Shown: positions 60,126 through 64,000 of the stretch, piece by piece
Layout: each line of letters begins with the position of its first letter
Numbering within the stretch: position 1 is the first letter of the stretch
Source of the DNA: Diogma glabrata
Taxonomy: Eukaryota; Arthropoda; Insecta; Diptera; Cylindrotomidae
DNA length: 64,000 nt
Direction: 5' to 3'
NCBI GenBank assembly: GCA_963693315.1
Contig: OY856188.1
Span: 195,310,322-195,374,321, forward strand
The notes under the pieces: generated by a model
What the model was told of the DNA's origin: nothing
What the model saw: only the letters and a program-made list of their open reading frames with translations
Databases searched by the model: none
Program-made: the position numbers and the translations under genes

Positions 60126-63100
60126 TTTAAAAGTTCAAACTTAACTAATTATAATACATTTCACAGAACGATTTTATTTTCCAAAAAAAAGAAATCCATT
60201 TATCTCATCGTTGTGTTTACTTGTCTCATTTTTCAAATAAACATTACCCATACATTGAAAATCTGCCGTATAAAAAAACACAAACGAATCAATTTTCTCG
60301 AACATATGAAAGTCTGTTTTCCGCTATAAGCTTTTTAAGGCTGGTATTCCATCCTAGTTGCTGGATGTTGTTGAGTTTTTGGAAAATTACTATGATACTC
60401 GTTTTCGTTTATGCAATTTAAAACTTCCAGTTTGTCACTCAAAGTACTTTAAAGGATCATTTCAGATAGCAGCGGTTAAAACATGAAACTGCTTGAATTC
60501 TCAATATCGAAGAACTGCAAATGTGAATCAATTTAGAAAAGAACTGTCAAATTTGTTCAAGTCTTGACTCGGCGATTTATGTGTCCTTTGCATTGTTGGG
60601 GAATGGTGTGGATGGGCTACGATTATTTTTGTTTTTCTTTATAATCGACATACGACGCAGACACGAGATCTTATGAGACTTTTGAGGCAACTTTTAGAAC
60701 GTATATACAAAAATTCAGCTTAGTAACTCTCATTCCGAGGTTGATCGCTAAAATGACTGGACCACATTTCGTTATCTGTTTCAAAAAAAAAAATATATTT
60801 GTTTCTCATTGAAAAAAAAATAAAGTAAAACAACAATTGATTGTACACCGACATATAAGATTTATTAAATATTTTAAAATTGTAAAAACAATTATGTATT
60901 ACAGTGGAACGTCATAAATATACAGATGTTATTTATGAAACGAATCTTAATCTGTTTGATAGTACGGAAACTGTTTGTTTTAGATTTTTAAAGAAAATGT
61001 CGACTGATTAGATTTTTGTTGATCGTTACCGTCGTTACAAAATAAAAATGTGCACGGACTGTACATACACTTGTGCACCATGCACATAATGTTTGTCGGG
61101 TAGGTCACTCAATGATAATGGTGCATTAAGGCTCAAGAAAATACATCTAAGGTTCAAGAAAATACAAAATAGCTGATATAGTATGGAAGGGCTAATGAGT
61201 TGGTTAGCAGCTCTTCAAGGCGATTCCAACAACTTGCAGTGCCTCGAAAGGAAGAAATAAATTGCGAATGAAAGATTACAGGACACTGCAAGGTTTTCAA
61301 GATATTTACTTTAAAAACAGCCTTTCGGTTTAGCCTTAATCGATTAGAATGCAGATTACGCGTTAAAGAGGACGAAATAGCCTCGTACGTAGCAAAAAAC
61401 CTATAAAGATCCTAATAGCGTTGCATCATTATTGATAAGGCAGACCAGAAATTGGAGATTTTTTAAAAACTATATGTGTAACTGAGTCAATGGCTAACAG
61501 ACTTTAAATTCGTAGTGTATTCCATGGTCCAATTGTCCATTGACGGACTACTACTATTAGTCTTGCTTGTTCGACCATGAGGCTGACTATACACAGCAAG
61601 TTCAACCAAACATTTGTTTTTTTATGCTTATACAATACCTAATATTTACATATTTGTAAACTAATGCAAAGTTGCAATGGCAAACCCTATTAATTATAAT
61701 TTTTGATTAGTTATCTTAATAGTTTATTAATAAATTTAAAAATTTATGTATCCCAAACCTTGTTGGCCCTTCAATTTAATTCTAAAATTTTGATAATTTC
61801 AATGTCAAAATAATATCGGAGATTTCAAGTAAGATATGAGCGTAAAATATATTAATTCATATAGTTTTCATATATTTTTCAAGGTGTAAAGTAAATTATA
61901 TTACCATAACAAACCGCCCGCACTGAATCATTTGATTTAATTAACCATTTCGTAATTTATTTATTTGTCTATAATTTTGAAGCTGTCAACCGAAAATTTC
62001 TGTTCTAATTCGTAGGATGCCTCGGCAAGTGTTACGCTAACTCTATTTTGTTATTTGTAATCATGCTTAACATGTTCTTGTTCTTGTGTATTGATCCAGT
62101 TGTTTTTTTATTCGGTTGGTCGTATCTGCTTGTATTACAATAAGCTCAGGAGTCATGACTGAATAGCATAATTAAGTTCCATTCTGATAATCGATTTGGT
62201 AGTTATTATTTGTCAACTTTTACTGTCTGTGTCTGAAACTGTTAAATTTTTAGAACTATTTTGGTTTGTATTTTTTATTATCGGACTGGGTTTGTCTGTT
62301 TTCTGAGCCAAGCTTTTAATATGTGACTAGGATTTTATATTTTTCTCGTACATGTCTGTTTTATATTTTCTAAGCAATTTTTTTCAATCCGTTTTCTTAT
62401 TGTCATTGGTAGTTAATAGCCTATTGTTTTGTAGCATTTTTTATAGTATTACTTGAGCGAAATATCAAAACCAGCAAGCATATTTAATTATTTTTTGTAT
62501 CATGGCTTAAACCCAAAAGAATAATTTGCATCAGCTAAAACTTTTCGATGATGTGAGACCATTTTTTTTTTTAATAAAGAAGTGCTATAGGTTCGTCATC
62601 AGAGCTCAATGACTATAACTATTGTCAAAATGTTCATATTCTATGTAAAAAAATTTATAATTTGAACATAAGAACATTAAATCCCTTTTTTTTATAAAAC
62701 TATGTTAACCATGAATAAAGTGATTAAGAACTCAATGATTTTGATGATTTAAAGTCATTTTAATTCAAAGTCAACCAAAATATGTTATCAATGATCTAAA
62801 GTCTAGAACCGATTTTAACAAGGTTTTTTTGTTATTATTACACAATTAATCCACGTGAGATTCTTCCCTTTTAATGAAAAATAGTTTTTACATAACTATA
62901 ATTATGCAAATGTAAGAAGTATTTTGGCGGTCAATAGCGAAGGTTTGACATGTTTTAGTATCTGTTCAGTTTTCTTATTTCCGCAAGTTTTACTAAAAAA
63001 GTAAAAAATACGAGATTTTCAAGAAAACAACATCCAAGGTGAATGAATTAGAAATTTTAATACTAATGTAATAAAGCATTTTGAGTAAATACTTGTTATG

Positions 63101-64000
63101 TGTGCTAAGAGGTAATTAGTTGGTTACTAGTTACATGTTTCCACCCACTAAAACATTGTGCTAGTTAAACCATAATAAAATTTCAACCTTTGAAGTGTTG
63201 TCGTGTCACAAATGAAAAACAAAGAATTTTCTAGAATTAAAAACTACCTAGTCTCAACAATAAATAATTCAAAACAAGATTACATTGAAACAGTTTCCTA
63301 CAACTTAGCTATTTATTTCATACATGCAAAGTTATTACTCACACACATATCGAGAACTTAAGTTTTCTTACAACAAACTCCTAAATGAAAGATGAAAATA
63401 AAAGTATGTACATAGTTGTAATAAAAATTTAAGTCAAGAAACTAGAAACTAGAAAATATTTCATATAACAACAAAAGCTAATCACTGTAGTAATATAGTA
63501 ATAAAATATTTTAATAGTTTTTTCATTTGAGTGGAATTTTCTCTTTATGTTGTTGATAATCATTCGAATTTATGTAATCCATATTCACACGCAAGAAATA
63601 TATTTGTTTGTTTAAACTTGAGGTGAATCCAATTATGAAAATTATACGTTGACACAAAAAATTGAAGAAAATTATTCAAAATTCTAGGAAAATTTAATTA
63701 ATTTTCATGCAACAATAATAATTGTCATTATTTATTATTTTCTTACTGAAGTATATATTTCAGTTACTAATTTAATTAAAACGTATTTGTTGTTGTTTAT
63801 TGTGCAACACAGAAATTCCAAACTTGTGCGTATGAACTTTTTTTCCATTGATTCAAACTTTTAAATGAAGAAAAATGGTGTATTGTTGATAAAATGTTGA
63901 TTATCTGATTTATGTATGATCCATTTAATACTTTTATATAAAAGCTAAATATATGTTTAGCATAATACACGGTATACCTATAATATTAATCACTTTTGTT
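60126..64000. other. AT-rich non-coding stretch to the window end
   Basis: No gene, RNA gene or repeat family is recognised in about 3.9 kb. A less AT-rich part at about 61190-61400 has no convincing frame. Confidence 0.35.

Overview
The window is AT-rich eukaryotic genomic DNA with no bacterial gene organisation. It holds many nested transposable elements, microsatellites and fold-back repeats, and only a few short exon-like segments of possible host genes. Arthropod-type elements (mag-like Ty3/gypsy, Jockey/BS-like LINEs, an R1/Waldo-like LINE in a CA repeat, hAT elements with 8-bp duplications) and an exon resembling an insect nose-resistant-to-fluoxetine (NRF) protein suggest an insect, probably a fly. 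The species cannot be named from the sequence.

Layout. 1-3737: 5' part of a mag-like gypsy element on the minus strand (LTR, primer-binding site, gag, protease), split in the protease by a 1.65-kb hAT element with an exact 8-bp duplication. 4638-7242: a (TA)n array, a 5'-truncated LINE with a 9-bp duplication, and a tandem repeat that recurs near 14.6 kb. 7.7-8.1 kb: a repeat with a tRNA-like B box. 8858-9057: assembly gap. 9204-14588: one (TA)n tract that received a fold-back MITE (9217-9978) and a young LTR retrotransposon (10654-14247). The latter has two 637-bp LTRs that differ at about three positions, encodes only gag and protease, and carries one in-frame stop. 15785-30131: five copies or fragments of an unusual composite repeat (minisatellite core, 13-bp terminal hairpin), with a decayed LINE, a large fold-back carrying tRNA-like promoter boxes, and a 382-bp hAT MITE among them.

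30398-36900: a decayed plus-strand gypsy pol is split by about 3.7 kb of foreign DNA. That DNA contains an exon resembling the C-terminal domain of MSS51/zf-MYND proteins, a (TA)n array and the Waldo-like fragment. 37-46 kb: another tRNA-like repeat, a near-perfect 550-bp palindrome, a TAA-flanked MITE, an integrase-like remnant and a solo LTR of the 10654 family beside two exon-like segments. 46936-47200: the best host-gene candidate, a signal-peptide exon ending in a GTGAGT donor. 47-64 kb is mostly featureless AT-rich DNA with a MITE, a small cysteine-rich ORF, the sixth composite repeat, a LINE tail and a 9-bp minisatellite.

There is no operon-like logic; the architecture is insertion history. 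(TA)n and (CA)n tracts were landing sites, old gypsy elements were split by later insertions, and some non-autonomous families recur across the window. Family calls come from motif recognition, without database searches.
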